In this document: positions 36,301 through 42,841 of the stretch, piece by piece
Layout: each line of letters begins with the position of its first letter
How positions within the stretch are numbered: the stretch's first letter is position 1
Assembly (NCBI GenBank): GCA_024397955.1
Contig: CP073744.1
Coordinates: 1,302,001-1,366,000, forward strand
Length of the DNA stretch: 64,000 bases
Direction: 5' to 3'
Origin: a bacterium SCSIO 12696
Lineage (GTDB): Bacteria > Pseudomonadota > Gammaproteobacteria > Pseudomonadales > Porticoccaceae
Translations under genes and position numbers: made by a program
Notes under the pieces: generated by a model
What the model was told of the DNA's origin: nothing
Seen by the model: the letters and a program-made list of their open reading frames with translations, nothing else
The model's database searches: none

Positions 36301-38364
36301 ATTTTCAAAATTGATAACAGTATCTGGAGTGGATTCAAACTCAGTATTAACCGGCTGATGCCAATCGAAGCTAGTTGCAGGTAGGCATTGATTACCAACA
36401 CAAACTGAAACCTTTTCAAGTCGGCTAGTTTGATTCGCCGAAAGGTTTTCATCTAAATATTTCAGCTCATAACGCCTATATTCAGAATAAGGCTGTCCAC
36501 TGTGCTTACTATAGGAGCGTATTTCTTGCAAACGGCGGAGGTAATTGGAAGTAGAGCCGTTAATCGTCATACGGTAAGGATCGGCACGATTTGAAGATCC
36601 ATAATCAAATATGACGTAGGCGTTGTGGGAGGCACGGTTATTCGAGCTATCAAAAGCGTAATCAATACGCTCTAATCGATGCCCCGTATTGTCAGATTGC
36701 CCCACGTAACCGTAGGCAATCAAGTTGTCGGAACTGTCTTTATAGGATTCGATCTTCCAGGAATAAACATCATTTGTTCCAGGAACAAGGTGTTCTGAGT
36801 TGTGAGAACCAGCACCACCATAGAAAGTAATACTGCCATCCGGGCGTTGCACTTCGAAGTAGTCAGGTGCACCTGCCCCTGCTGTACCGCCATGGGCGAA
36901 AACTTTGACGAAGCTATCAATTTCTGTGCGGTATTCTGAGCCTGGATCCCCATAAGAGGAATGCCCAGAGATCATAATAAGTCGCTGCCCATCCAGGCTA
37001 AAGCGATCATCTGCATTCAAAGATAGCTTTTTGGCTTCACCATCTTGCTGAAGCGTTTGCCGCACACGAGTGATCTGTGATGTTCCACCAAGGCTCCAAC
37101 CAATACCTAATAAGCCGTTGCCACTTTGGCTGGCGTAGTTTAGGGAAAGGTTTGGTGTGGTATTACCGCTGCCTGCCGGAACCTCTATGGGAATGCTGTA
37201 GGTAGCAGAACCAGACGCATCCACATTGAACTCACCTGGGAGTGTACCAATGGTATCAGTAGAGTTGATATCCGATTGCGGAACCGTCGGTATAGCCGCC
37301 GGAGTTTTGCTAGACAAGTCGGGTTCGATTAAGGCTGCAACAAAGCCAGATTCATCTATACGAAACGATTCTTGGTCATAGCTAGAACAGTCTTGCGAGC
37401 CTAACCCTGCCACACAAGTTCTTACACGTACTGTATAAGAACCTATAGCCAAATTATTTAGCACAGCCGTCCTACTTTGTGCATCAAAGCTTATCGGACT
37501 AAAATCACCACTGTTATACCGCAAATCAACTTCATAGTTTCCAGCACCCCCTCCTGTTATTAGCCAATATACAGTTGCCGACGTTGTATTACCTTCAACG
37601 TGAACAGATGGTCTGCTTGGTGTACGAATTACAGCCAGTTCTTCTGTAGGGGCGCTGTAGCTACTACAGAAGCTCGCATTACATGCTCGAATTCGATACT
37701 GATATTGCCCTGTTGGTAAACCTTCAAAAGATAAATGTATTCCTGAGGTTGTTGTGATATTTTCACCCACATATCCCTGCGAATCCTTCAGTGTTGTAGG
37801 AACCCATGCTGCACCATTCACGCGGTGTTGAATGTTATACCAGTCCGCATATTCAACGCCGTTCCACGCCATATTTGGAGGCACAACGCTGTTAAAGGTC
37901 GGGACAGGCGGAACAATGGTATCTAGGAAAGATGGGGAGTTTCCACCTGCAATTATCAAGGAAGCATTTTCAGATACAGCCGGTAAAAGGCGAGCGTCTG
38001 AGATACCGTCGTTGTTGAAATCACGACTGACGTATTGATAGCCACCTACAGTCAAGCTAGCTACATCAATTGATTCATCCACCAAAATATTGGCATCTGG
38101 GTAGGTACACTGGCTATCAACTACGGAACTTAGAATCTTGTAGCTGCTGCCAGCAGGGGGGATCAGGATGGGCGTCGTAATATCGACAGTGATCAATATC
38201 ACGCGCTCTTTGGCTTTGAGGTAAATATCTTCACAGCCATCGTTATTCAGATTGCCGCTATAGACTTCGTAGTCGTTACTACCAAATTCTACTGCACTGG
38301 CACTGCCAGCCAAAAAGGTGGTTGCCAGAAAAAACAAACCAACTGCGCGTTTGACATCCATCAT
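30313..38364 (-). CDS. Giant exported SpvB/FG-GAP/RHS polymorphic toxin with nuclease-like C-terminus
   Basis: 2683 residues. Order: Sec signal peptide (1-24, 'LAGSASA'); FG-GAP-like and fibronectin-III-like segments (25-360); SpvB domain (about 373-650, 'SYSIPIEVPAG'-like 'TYSIPIEVPAGSGNTTP'); at least seven calcium-binding FG-GAP/VCBS motifs such as 'DINGDGVLDF' and 'DVNGDGRSDV' (about 698-1165); YD repeats (about 1500-2250); RHS core end 'GRIYDPHLARFVQADP', 'SLNRYSYIWNNPL' and 'DPSGF' near 2370. The variable C-terminus (2371-2683) ends in a restriction-endonuclease-like domain: 'NGAAFEREVIEAL', then PDLW and EIK (near 2600), a PD-(D/E)XK arrangement typical of Tox-REase domains. The nuclease activity is inferred. 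No VgrG or PAAR gene is adjacent, so export is by Sec rather than an encoded type VI secretion carrier. Confidence 0.88.
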   Translation of the reverse strand: MMDVKRAVGLFFLATTFLAGSASAVEFGSNDYEVYSGNLNNDGCEDIYLKAKERVILITVDITTPILIPPAGSSYKILSSVVDSQCTYPDANILVDESIDVASLTVGGYQYVSRDFNNDGISDARLLPAVSENASLIIAGGNSPSFLDTIVPPVPTFNSVVPPNMAWNGVEYADWYNIQHRVNGAAWVPTTLKDSQGYVGENITTTSGIHLSFEGLPTGQYQYRIRACNASFCSSYSAPTEELAVIRTPSRPSVHVEGNTTSATVYWLITGGGAGNYEVDLRYNSGDFSPISFDAQSRTAVLNNLAIGSYTVRVRTCVAGLGSQDCSSYDQESFRIDESGFVAALIEPDLSSKTPAAIPTVPQSDINSTDTIGTLPGEFNVDASGSATYSIPIEVPAGSGNTTPNLSLNYASQSGNGLLGIGWSLGGTSQITRVRQTLQQDGEAKKLSLNADDRFSLDGQRLIMISGHSSYGDPGSEYRTEIDSFVKVFAHGGTAGAGAPDYFEVQRPDGSITFYGGAGSHNSEHLVPGTNDVYSWKIESYKDSSDNLIAYGYVGQSDNTGHRLERIDYAFDSSNNRASHNAYVIFDYGSSNRADPYRMTINGSTSNYLRRLQEIRSYSKHSGQPYSEYRRYELKYLDENLSANQTSRLEKVSVCVGNQCLPATSFDWHQPVNTEFESTPDTVINFENSDGDDDITAQEFGDINGDGVLDFIWVFSSQDQHDGGYDRHEVRYLLGGVNQVMKGSSSDVLLNGAGNQRSKLAVVDVNGDGRSDVMWYRHNQWVCFLSEPQPNGTWALNRSLTNAPFNLPGEEDLVFADINSDGLVDAVYETNKNIYVRYLAKRSGESESSKLFYDFGSPNLLSSFVNDSGVDTVWVESFSDIDMDGRADVIVATETSEYQHQHIDLRAGESPINSLYGDGRPIRVRSREYFSVTPDGYKNSIGKYFNGFSSPHFLLYLNPSSISTDANIGSVNLYADMRYEPYLRQYADVNGDGEQDILEISSQYYECFNDGIINIFETCRDGAGLGSLTYLESYLITLTLSGSNDKIDLTPQLRPYAFSTIRNPVVLTRLRPRMVDVNDDGYLDFVFFNYGQFIDSEDNRPYSVSFSDRNGNSIPAGSLMVREYDPVTNDFKHTRQLLGGLDSQEASQTATYLAKRAFGDLNGDGIKDFVFSDALVNKSGFYLSKIKNVPTNKIHKITNGLGAAIDLTYESLANTDNYTRVDPSDSQISNSEFYSTLNAGLDLLGSVHTLGDDANNDGMKDPVLELHGAMYVVTEVRTSSPTNDPDAKRTHEYHYQDARLQAMGRGFLGFGRRTVRDVEADISTTSWQRQDFPFTGQPGRIEIRRTSDNLLLSSTDNVWQLKFWNGNASGELTDWIQDVSGLPDAGEGLYYPYLHQSTVETFNLSNEPSTNNGGLVTRQVTENILDGYGNTTETVVTTTEHNSGYSNSFSSTTTLTFNNRLAGDTFTDESVARWRGLPDHQTVTTSRNFSARAGATNTQPTETLVTAMGYNSNGLLATQVVADNLQAMSVTSTFTYDSYGQLDNTNITETGTGYDGDSRSTSEVYEGSGRYLKESKNALNHTVTVRDRDVHGRPVEITDANGIKTFTRYSAFGREYLDYRQDGSYTITTISQDNIATLCPANSSYYNKVQTAGGGESIVCYDILGRETRTASKHFNGQDWSKVDTIYDSLGRVHQVSEPYISNNPVYSVIQYDVLNRVTSVSEPGRGSTSTIYNGLKTTVTSAPTKNFSSGLTKTEWRNAIGEVVEVQDHIGGVINYDYDALGNMNYMESEGQTTRVFYDSLGRKTRLEDPDKGTWSYIYNGFNEITSQTDGKGQITETQYDDLGRIKTRVDRDHLNAVVGTANWDYDQGNKSIGRLSGRSQSGSGDYQQTYTYDNHGRLSVTGTSMDGNGRTYMENVYYDEYSRPLYITDAANDPDTDTNSLGFASRLGQQGVENHYNLHGYLEQISSTQRNADGSPYEVYQTIDEMDARGNIVKTQFGNDLWTTRTFEPNTGRLTEINTHTSSSSLGDRQDLTYHWDNVGNLDYREQIRPNSVTVRESFNYDGLNRLKDYRVNNGSPIVVEYDALGNIENKSDVGSADYVYTARSLDGNVRSDAVSQVSGPHAVTNVAGSDYRYDANGNNTSGGNRQTTYSVFDKPLTIIKGGHTTAFAYGPDRNRYRRVDTDSAGVVRTTYYVGSVEFTEDSSDSTTEVKRYIGDVAIVTLKVNNTSGLYGRDIHYRHYDHLGSLDLITDSNGAIVDQFSFDPWGKRRAAVDWTQMSEADLIAFTKRTTPVTSNSGLFDLRQRFTRGFTGHEMLDEVGIIHMNGRIYDPHLARFVQADPIVQAPFNTQSLNRYSYIWNNPLNGIDPSGFMGEKNSESESSPGGDSWFNFSFNINFSFGSGSARGFARVRPTPGINDASFGNVSSGLVGESTATRATNLPTLHGFQALNALHAAEGRGLELSTVGEISAFFEILQEERVAQGLSTNDVMLAEDLAAIGQASIQMISSAPGARETIRLASGVSRMALERLLRENYRKYLIKRLTERLKAADSRQLALNRANGAAFEREVIEALGHVGAVKNNKAVTVPLLSGKQVTTIPDLWGRSTGGILEIKNVLELSNSDQLRAQLALALRTNTPFNLVVSPRTQKISRPLKESIDDVIEKVGGGIYRYDPSTGDLSNFL

Positions 38365-38624
38365 AGCTATTTCCCGATTGTGTTCTTTAGTTCCAACTCA
38401 AGGTCACTCAGGCAATTGTTGTTTAGTGCCTAAGCTGAAAATTTTTTACTGAAAGCTCTATTCCGTTGTGTGATCAGTTTTTTGTTAGCATCACATAACT
38501 CGGAGAAGGCGCATCGCCGTATATTGGTAAGGCAGAGCATTGAGAATGAACCCCGATAGTAAATAGTCGCTAGTGAATAACTAACCACAGCAGTCTTAAG
38601 CAATAAATACCAACTTTTTTGACA

Positions 38625-38861
38625 TTATTCGATGCCAACCTCGCCCCACTCACTATCTAAATCGCAAATCATCTTGTACTGATTCTGCCAAGTAGAAAAA
38701 ACAGTCACTTGGTTGTATTTACTGATATACACGTTTTCCAGATTCCCACTGCGCGAATGTGCTGCCTGTAGCATCCAGGGTGAAAGTAACATTGACAAAA
38801 ATAGGGCTATTCCATTAAATTTTAATACTCTTAACACTGCCTGCACTTTGATTACTTTCAA
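38625..38861 (-). pseudogene. Array unit 16, truncated before the helix motif
   Basis: 78 codons with a signal peptide ('LRVLKFNGIALFLSMLLSPW', then 'MLQAAHS') and first strands 'ENVYISKYNQVTVFS', one Cys, then a stop where the family helix should begin. Start uncertain: TTG 38861 or GTG 38837, neither with a good ribosome binding site. It is the unit next to the toxin gene on its upstream side, so the toxin module may have replaced its second half. The 260 bases from 38365 to 38624 hold no gene. Confidence 0.55.
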
Positions 38862-38888
38862 TAAAATTTGAAATATTTTTCATATCTT

Positions 38889-39290
38889 TTATTCTTCAGC
38901 AAGCCAAATACGATCAGCCTTTAAATACCCACTCGTGGTATTTCTCATCTGGATAGATATCTTTCTTTTAGTTGCCTGAGCCGACAAAGCCGTTGAATAA
39001 AAAAGTTTTGCAAATTCTGGATTTTCCGAAATCACAACAGCTGCTGCATGACGGCCGCTGCTACTTATTGAAAACCCTGCGACATCAGCACTCTGTTCAC
39101 TATCAAAAAGCGTATCGTAATAAAGCAGAATCAAACCACTTGCATTTACATATATTCTGCTGACGTATCCGTCGTAATAGCAGTATCCACCGTAGGACGA
39201 GCTACAGGCTGGTTTACCTGCGTACGCAGGCTGCCAGGCACAACAAACCAATATAAAGAGCGCAGATAGATATCTAGAGATTTTTTTCAT
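38889..39290 (-). CDS. Small exported protein, array unit 17
   Basis: 133 residues from ATG 39290 (AGGAA seven bases upstream; the longer frame to 39317 overlaps unit 18). Signal peptide to 'QPAYAG', then Cys/Tyr-rich 'KPACSSSYGGYCYYDGYVSR', strands, and 'KLFYSTALSAQATKRKISIQ' followed by 'YLKADRIWLAEE'. It lacks the second Cys after the helix; the extra N-terminal Cys may substitute. Confidence 0.76.
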   Translation of the reverse strand: MKKISRYLSALFILVCCAWQPAYAGKPACSSSYGGYCYYDGYVSRIYVNASGLILLYYDTLFDSEQSADVAGFSISSSGRHAAAVVISENPEFAKLFYSTALSAQATKRKISIQMRNTTSGYLKADRIWLAEE

Positions 39291-39319
39291 TATCGTTCCT
39301 TGAATTGAGCAATTCATTT

Positions 39320-39664
39320 TTATTCAAAGTTAATTAATAACCTATTGATCTGACAACCATTTGTATCGGCATCGAAATTGATAGCAACCTCTCGACCAGT
39401 TGCAGCTGCAGTCAAAGCAACACTTAACATATTGTTTAGACCTTCTTGAGTGACACCGTTGTCTCCAACACTTAAGTAGTGATATTTTGGCGAATTGGCG
39501 TTCGGACATGATGGTGCGTCATCAACGAACGTAAACACAACTCGTCCATTTGCTTGAGGGTATACGCTTTTTATTTTAGAAGTATGCCAAGCGGGGGTTG
39601 CAGCCATACCAAAAACTGAAAATGCATTCATAAGTAAAAATGTAATTATGGCTATAAGCTTCAT
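39320..39664 (-). CDS. Small exported protein, array unit 18
   Basis: 114 residues; signal peptide 'MKLIAIITFLLMNAFSVFGM'. 'DDAPSCPNANSPKYHYLSVG', 'LNNMLSVALTAAATGREVAI', 'NGCQINRLLINFE'. Its ATG overlaps the stop of unit 19 by four bases, so the two are translated in a coupled way. Confidence 0.78.
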   Translation of the reverse strand: MKLIAIITFLLMNAFSVFGMAATPAWHTSKIKSVYPQANGRVVFTFVDDAPSCPNANSPKYHYLSVGDNGVTQEGLNNMLSVALTAAATGREVAINFDADTNGCQINRLLINFE

Positions 39665-40008
39665 TCGTCAATAACCTCTAGATATCTCACCATACAAAAT
39701 GCATCATCACCATTACCACGAGGGATGTATCGAATATTCACTTTTTTACCGGATGCTTTTGCGGCGAGCGCTATAGAAAATACTTCTTTGGTGTAAGTCC
39801 ATAATTCGCAATTGACCGAGGGCGCATCTGGGTTAGGGCCAACACGATTTTTCCCATTAATTTGTAGATATACCCTTGTAGATCCATCAGAGGCTTCATA
39901 AGCCCTGACTTTAGTAACAACTCCTGCATTTATTGCTCCGTCTGCTGCGTTAACAGGCAGAGCTGCCAGATAAAAAGCGGTAGCGACTAACAGTTTGAGC
40001 GTTTTCAT
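39661..40008 (-). CDS. Small exported protein, array unit 19
   Basis: 115 residues; signal peptide 'MKTLKLLVATAFYLAALPVN'. 'SVNCELWTYTKEVFSIALAA' joins central Cys and helix, 'KASGKKVNIRYIPRGNGDDA' and 'FCMVRYLEV' follow. ATGA overlaps on both sides (with units 18 and 20) show a tight operon. Confidence 0.78.
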   Translation of the reverse strand: MKTLKLLVATAFYLAALPVNAADGAINAGVVTKVRAYEASDGSTRVYLQINGKNRVGPNPDAPSVNCELWTYTKEVFSIALAAKASGKKVNIRYIPRGNGDDAFCMVRYLEVIDE

Positions 40009-40319
40009 CGGACACTAATGATTCCTACTGTTGAAAAATCATCGCCCTGAGTCCAATACCGAATCCAGATTTTTTGCTTTGCCAATTTGGCAGCTAATGC
40101 AGTGCTATAGAGAGCATCTGCAGGTGGATTGCCTGCATGACCTATTTCTAGCCATTCCGGCAAACCTTCAATTTTCATCAACATTCGACCAGTGCTATTG
40201 ATGTAAACTTCAACAATCTCAACATCAGACACATCGACACTCTCAGCCAGGCAAGTGCTGGATAGTATGAGGCTTAGTGCAACAATAAAGGCTTTGACAG
40301 ATAATATTTTCGTTGGCAT
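40005..40319 (-). CDS. Small exported protein, array unit 20 (first gene of the array)
   Basis: 104 residues from ATG 40319 (AGAGG six bases upstream; the frame to 40361 is rejected). Signal peptide ends near 'SSTCLAES'. 'SDVEIVEVYINSTGRMLMKI' strands, 'LPEWLEIGHAGNPPADALYS' and 'TALAAKLAKQKIWIRYW'. The cysteines of the family are lacking after the signal peptide. It is the most upstream gene of the array; no convincing promoter was found in the 60 bases before it. Confidence 0.76.
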   Translation of the reverse strand: MPTKILSVKAFIVALSLILSSTCLAESVDVSDVEIVEVYINSTGRMLMKIEGLPEWLEIGHAGNPPADALYSTALAAKLAKQKIWIRYWTQGDDFSTVGIISVR

Positions 40320-40938
40320 CAAAGCCTCTCTACTCCGCTGAATTGGAAAATTTTTTCGCACGCTTATGTCTATACCAGGCCTTTGCCTATTAATAGCTAA
40401 GTTGACTTTTGGAATACATCAAATGCCGATATACCATGCCGTCCAGCTCGCACTTCACTGGCAATCTACCACTGGTGTTTAGTAGGCTTTTCAAGATTTT
40501 GTCCCTCAAAAGATAGATTGAGAGCATTCCGAGAAGGATATGACCACCACATATATACCCTCAGCTATAAGCGTGAGAGAACTTCGATTATGGTGGTTTA
40601 TTAGTTGGAATTAGTGAGAGCTTGCCCGCGCCAATACTATTAAAGTACAGCGCTTTTCAGCTTGAAGCTGGCTCCGTTTAACCCTTTCCCCTACCTGAAA
40701 TGCCTAGCATTGTTTCCATACGCCCCGTCAATGGGACATTCGCCGCGCAGTAAACCAAAAGAATATGACAAACTCAAGTCATTTGAATAATCAATTCAAC
40801 AATGATGCTAACAACCGTTTAGTTCTTCTGGCAGGCAACTAAAATTGTGCATGCTTTTGAAACCCGCAAAACCTATGAGCCCCCTATCACTTATAGAGTT
40901 TCCGTATACCAATCCCTGGAACCCATTACTCACAAAAA
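40320..40938. other. Gene-poor stretch upstream of the array
   Basis: About 620 bases with stop codons in all frames and no RNA gene, integrase, or tRNA-Lys 3'-end copy recognisable. It may contain the array promoter and the right boundary of the accessory region; neither can be placed. Confidence 0.5.
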
Positions 40939-40962
40939 ATGGCTACCCAATTGGGTAGCCAT
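40939..40962 (-). terminator. Terminator of the cytochrome gene
   Basis: A perfect 12-base palindrome ATGGCTACCCAA / TTGGGTAGCCAT, followed on the minus strand by T6. It lies 66 bases after the stop of the gene at 41029-42702. Confidence 0.75.
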
Positions 40963-41028
40963 CTTGCGAGTCAGCTTTCCTGCTCTTTACTTTATAAAGG
41001 CTTGATGAGGGGTATACTCACCCCTCCA

Positions 41029-42702
41029 CTAACCATCCCCCCAATCCAGCCGAATGTCCCACTCAAAAAACTTCTCCGAGGGCAAAGTCGGCGAGGTTTT
41101 ATTGTCTACTTCGCTGTAAACATTTTCAGGAGGAGCCACGGTCGCGTCTTTGCCGTAGATATAGTCTTGATCTTCCACAATCACTCTATAGGCTTTATTG
41201 AGGGTTAGTGCTCTTTCCCGTGACGGCACAATAATGTCATAAATACTGCTCGCCCCAAGCAGGCTATCTGTTTTAACAGTGCCATCTTTATGGAACCAGC
41301 GATTTTGCATTTCCGGGTTGCTGCGGAATTCACCACCACCCCCTACCCGTTCAAAGTAGGTCAGGAATTCGCCTTTGGTTTCTCCACGATTGGGCACATC
41401 TTTGATTTTGGTTAAATCTATGTAGCCGTAGCCAGCAGCTCCATCCAGCTTGCGAGGGAAAGAAAAGGTTTTGTCGATGGTTGACCCAATGGAGTTATGG
41501 CAGCCCATACACGATAGATTCTCTTCATAGGTATAGGCGCGCAAACTGCCGTGGCGATCTTCGATAAAACCGCTGACTGACCAGCCCATGCCATTATCCA
41601 GGCCATGGTCGCGGAGATTGGTGTAGCCCGGCAGGTAACCCGCGTCTTTTTCGTAGCCTTCCTCTCGGTAGTACTCCTGCAGCGCGATCAACGGGTGGGA
41701 TACATGTTTTTTCATGTAACGGACTTCTTTCATTCGCCGCGATGTTTTTACCTGACCATCATCGCCAAAGCCCAGGTAGCGCACCGTGTGCAAAAATTCA
41801 GTACCTTGAGGGTAGGTGCCCGCTTGCAGAAAATGCGCTTCGGCAGCGCCCACGTACTGGTTTAACACCGTGATCTTTTCAATAGTCGCCAAACGCCCAT
41901 CGCCATCCAGATCCTTGCCAATAACAGTTTCATTGATAGGGAAAGTGGTTATCTCGTTGAGCTGTTTGAGGTTGGCTTCGGTAATTGCCAGGTTGGCCAG
42001 GTAAACATCGCGGGAGTATTCACCTTTACTGTTGGTGCGATAATCTTCAGCAAGCCGGATCATGGTATCGTCCGTGCTGCCGTTGGTGGGCCAGAACGTA
42101 CTGGGAAAAGGCTTGTAGTTAAATGCCACCCAGCGGCTTTCATCTTTGGCAAAACCTTCTTTATCGAATGCCTCTGCACCTTCTTGCAGGCCTTCCAGGT
42201 CGGGCACCCAGCCATTAAATACCACTTGCTGCAGGCGGTCGGCCAGCTCTGAATAGTTATCCTGATTGACCCAGTCGATAATTTCTCCATCGGATATCTT
42301 TTCGACTCGATGACTGCGATCTTCAAACAGATTCTTCCAGTGGTTTTTCAGTCCCATATCGCTAAAGCTATAGGCAATTTGCAAATCGCCATCAGACATG
42401 GTGTTTTCGCGTCCTTTCACCGGGTTTTGGTGGCAAACATAGCAAGGGTTATGGGTGCCTTCGGTTTTTGTGTAGCACATTGGCGGAATAATCGCCTCGC
42501 GATTATAAGCCGCTGTGACAGGGTGCACTGGCAACGTCGGTGGCTTTACCGAATCACTGGAGCGCAGCATATCAATAGTCTGCTCATGGTACGCAGGCTT
42601 GGCTGACTGAGCTGTGGCTTCTGCCAGGTCGCTGTTGGTCTGAGTGCACGCCGTTAGGGCAAGTGCGGCGAAAATCAATACCAGAAGAGTAAGTGTCTGC
42701 AT
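41029..42702 (-). CDS. Dihaem c-type cytochrome lipoprotein
   Basis: 557 residues. Lipobox 'LALTAC' at residues 14-19 predicts a lipid-anchored periplasmic protein. Two haem c motifs: 'CYVCH' near residue 87 and 'CMGCH' near residue 405. A calcium-like 'DLDGDGRLATIE' loop sits near 270. No precise family was recognised; the layout resembles large exported cytochromes of unknown electron partners. It follows the PhoX-like gene on the same strand with a hairpin between, so the two may be functionally paired. Confidence 0.75.
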   Translation of the reverse strand: MQTLTLLVLIFAALALTACTQTNSDLAEATAQSAKPAYHEQTIDMLRSSDSVKPPTLPVHPVTAAYNREAIIPPMCYTKTEGTHNPCYVCHQNPVKGRENTMSDGDLQIAYSFSDMGLKNHWKNLFEDRSHRVEKISDGEIIDWVNQDNYSELADRLQQVVFNGWVPDLEGLQEGAEAFDKEGFAKDESRWVAFNYKPFPSTFWPTNGSTDDTMIRLAEDYRTNSKGEYSRDVYLANLAITEANLKQLNEITTFPINETVIGKDLDGDGRLATIEKITVLNQYVGAAEAHFLQAGTYPQGTEFLHTVRYLGFGDDGQVKTSRRMKEVRYMKKHVSHPLIALQEYYREEGYEKDAGYLPGYTNLRDHGLDNGMGWSVSGFIEDRHGSLRAYTYEENLSCMGCHNSIGSTIDKTFSFPRKLDGAAGYGYIDLTKIKDVPNRGETKGEFLTYFERVGGGGEFRSNPEMQNRWFHKDGTVKTDSLLGASSIYDIIVPSRERALTLNKAYRVIVEDQDYIYGKDATVAPPENVYSEVDNKTSPTLPSEKFFEWDIRLDWGDG

Positions 42703-42734
42703 AACGTCGAATCAGCTGTAAGGTCACAAAAGAA

Positions 42735-42764
42735 CGGTGCCTGCTTGATAAAAGACAGGCACCG
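42735..42764 (-). terminator. Hairpin after the PhoX-like gene
   Basis: A 9-base stem CGGTGCCTG / CAGGCACCG with a 12-base loop; on the minus strand it is followed by TTCTTTTG, a moderate T-tract. It may attenuate rather than stop transcription into the cytochrome gene. Confidence 0.6.
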
Positions 42765-42841
42765 TGAAAGTAGCCGCTGAGCAATGTGGTTATTGACGCT
42801 GTATCAGCACATCGCTGCAGGCAGCTTGCAGTACCAGAGGG

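Noticed and set aside
30313..38364. Type VI secretion RHS effector
   Set aside because: No PAAR, VgrG or N-terminal PAAR-like domain; a Sec signal peptide is present instead.
40540..40620. Short plus-strand frame starting 'MTTTYIPSAISVREL'
   Set aside because: Only about 25 codons, no ribosome binding site, no similarity recognised.
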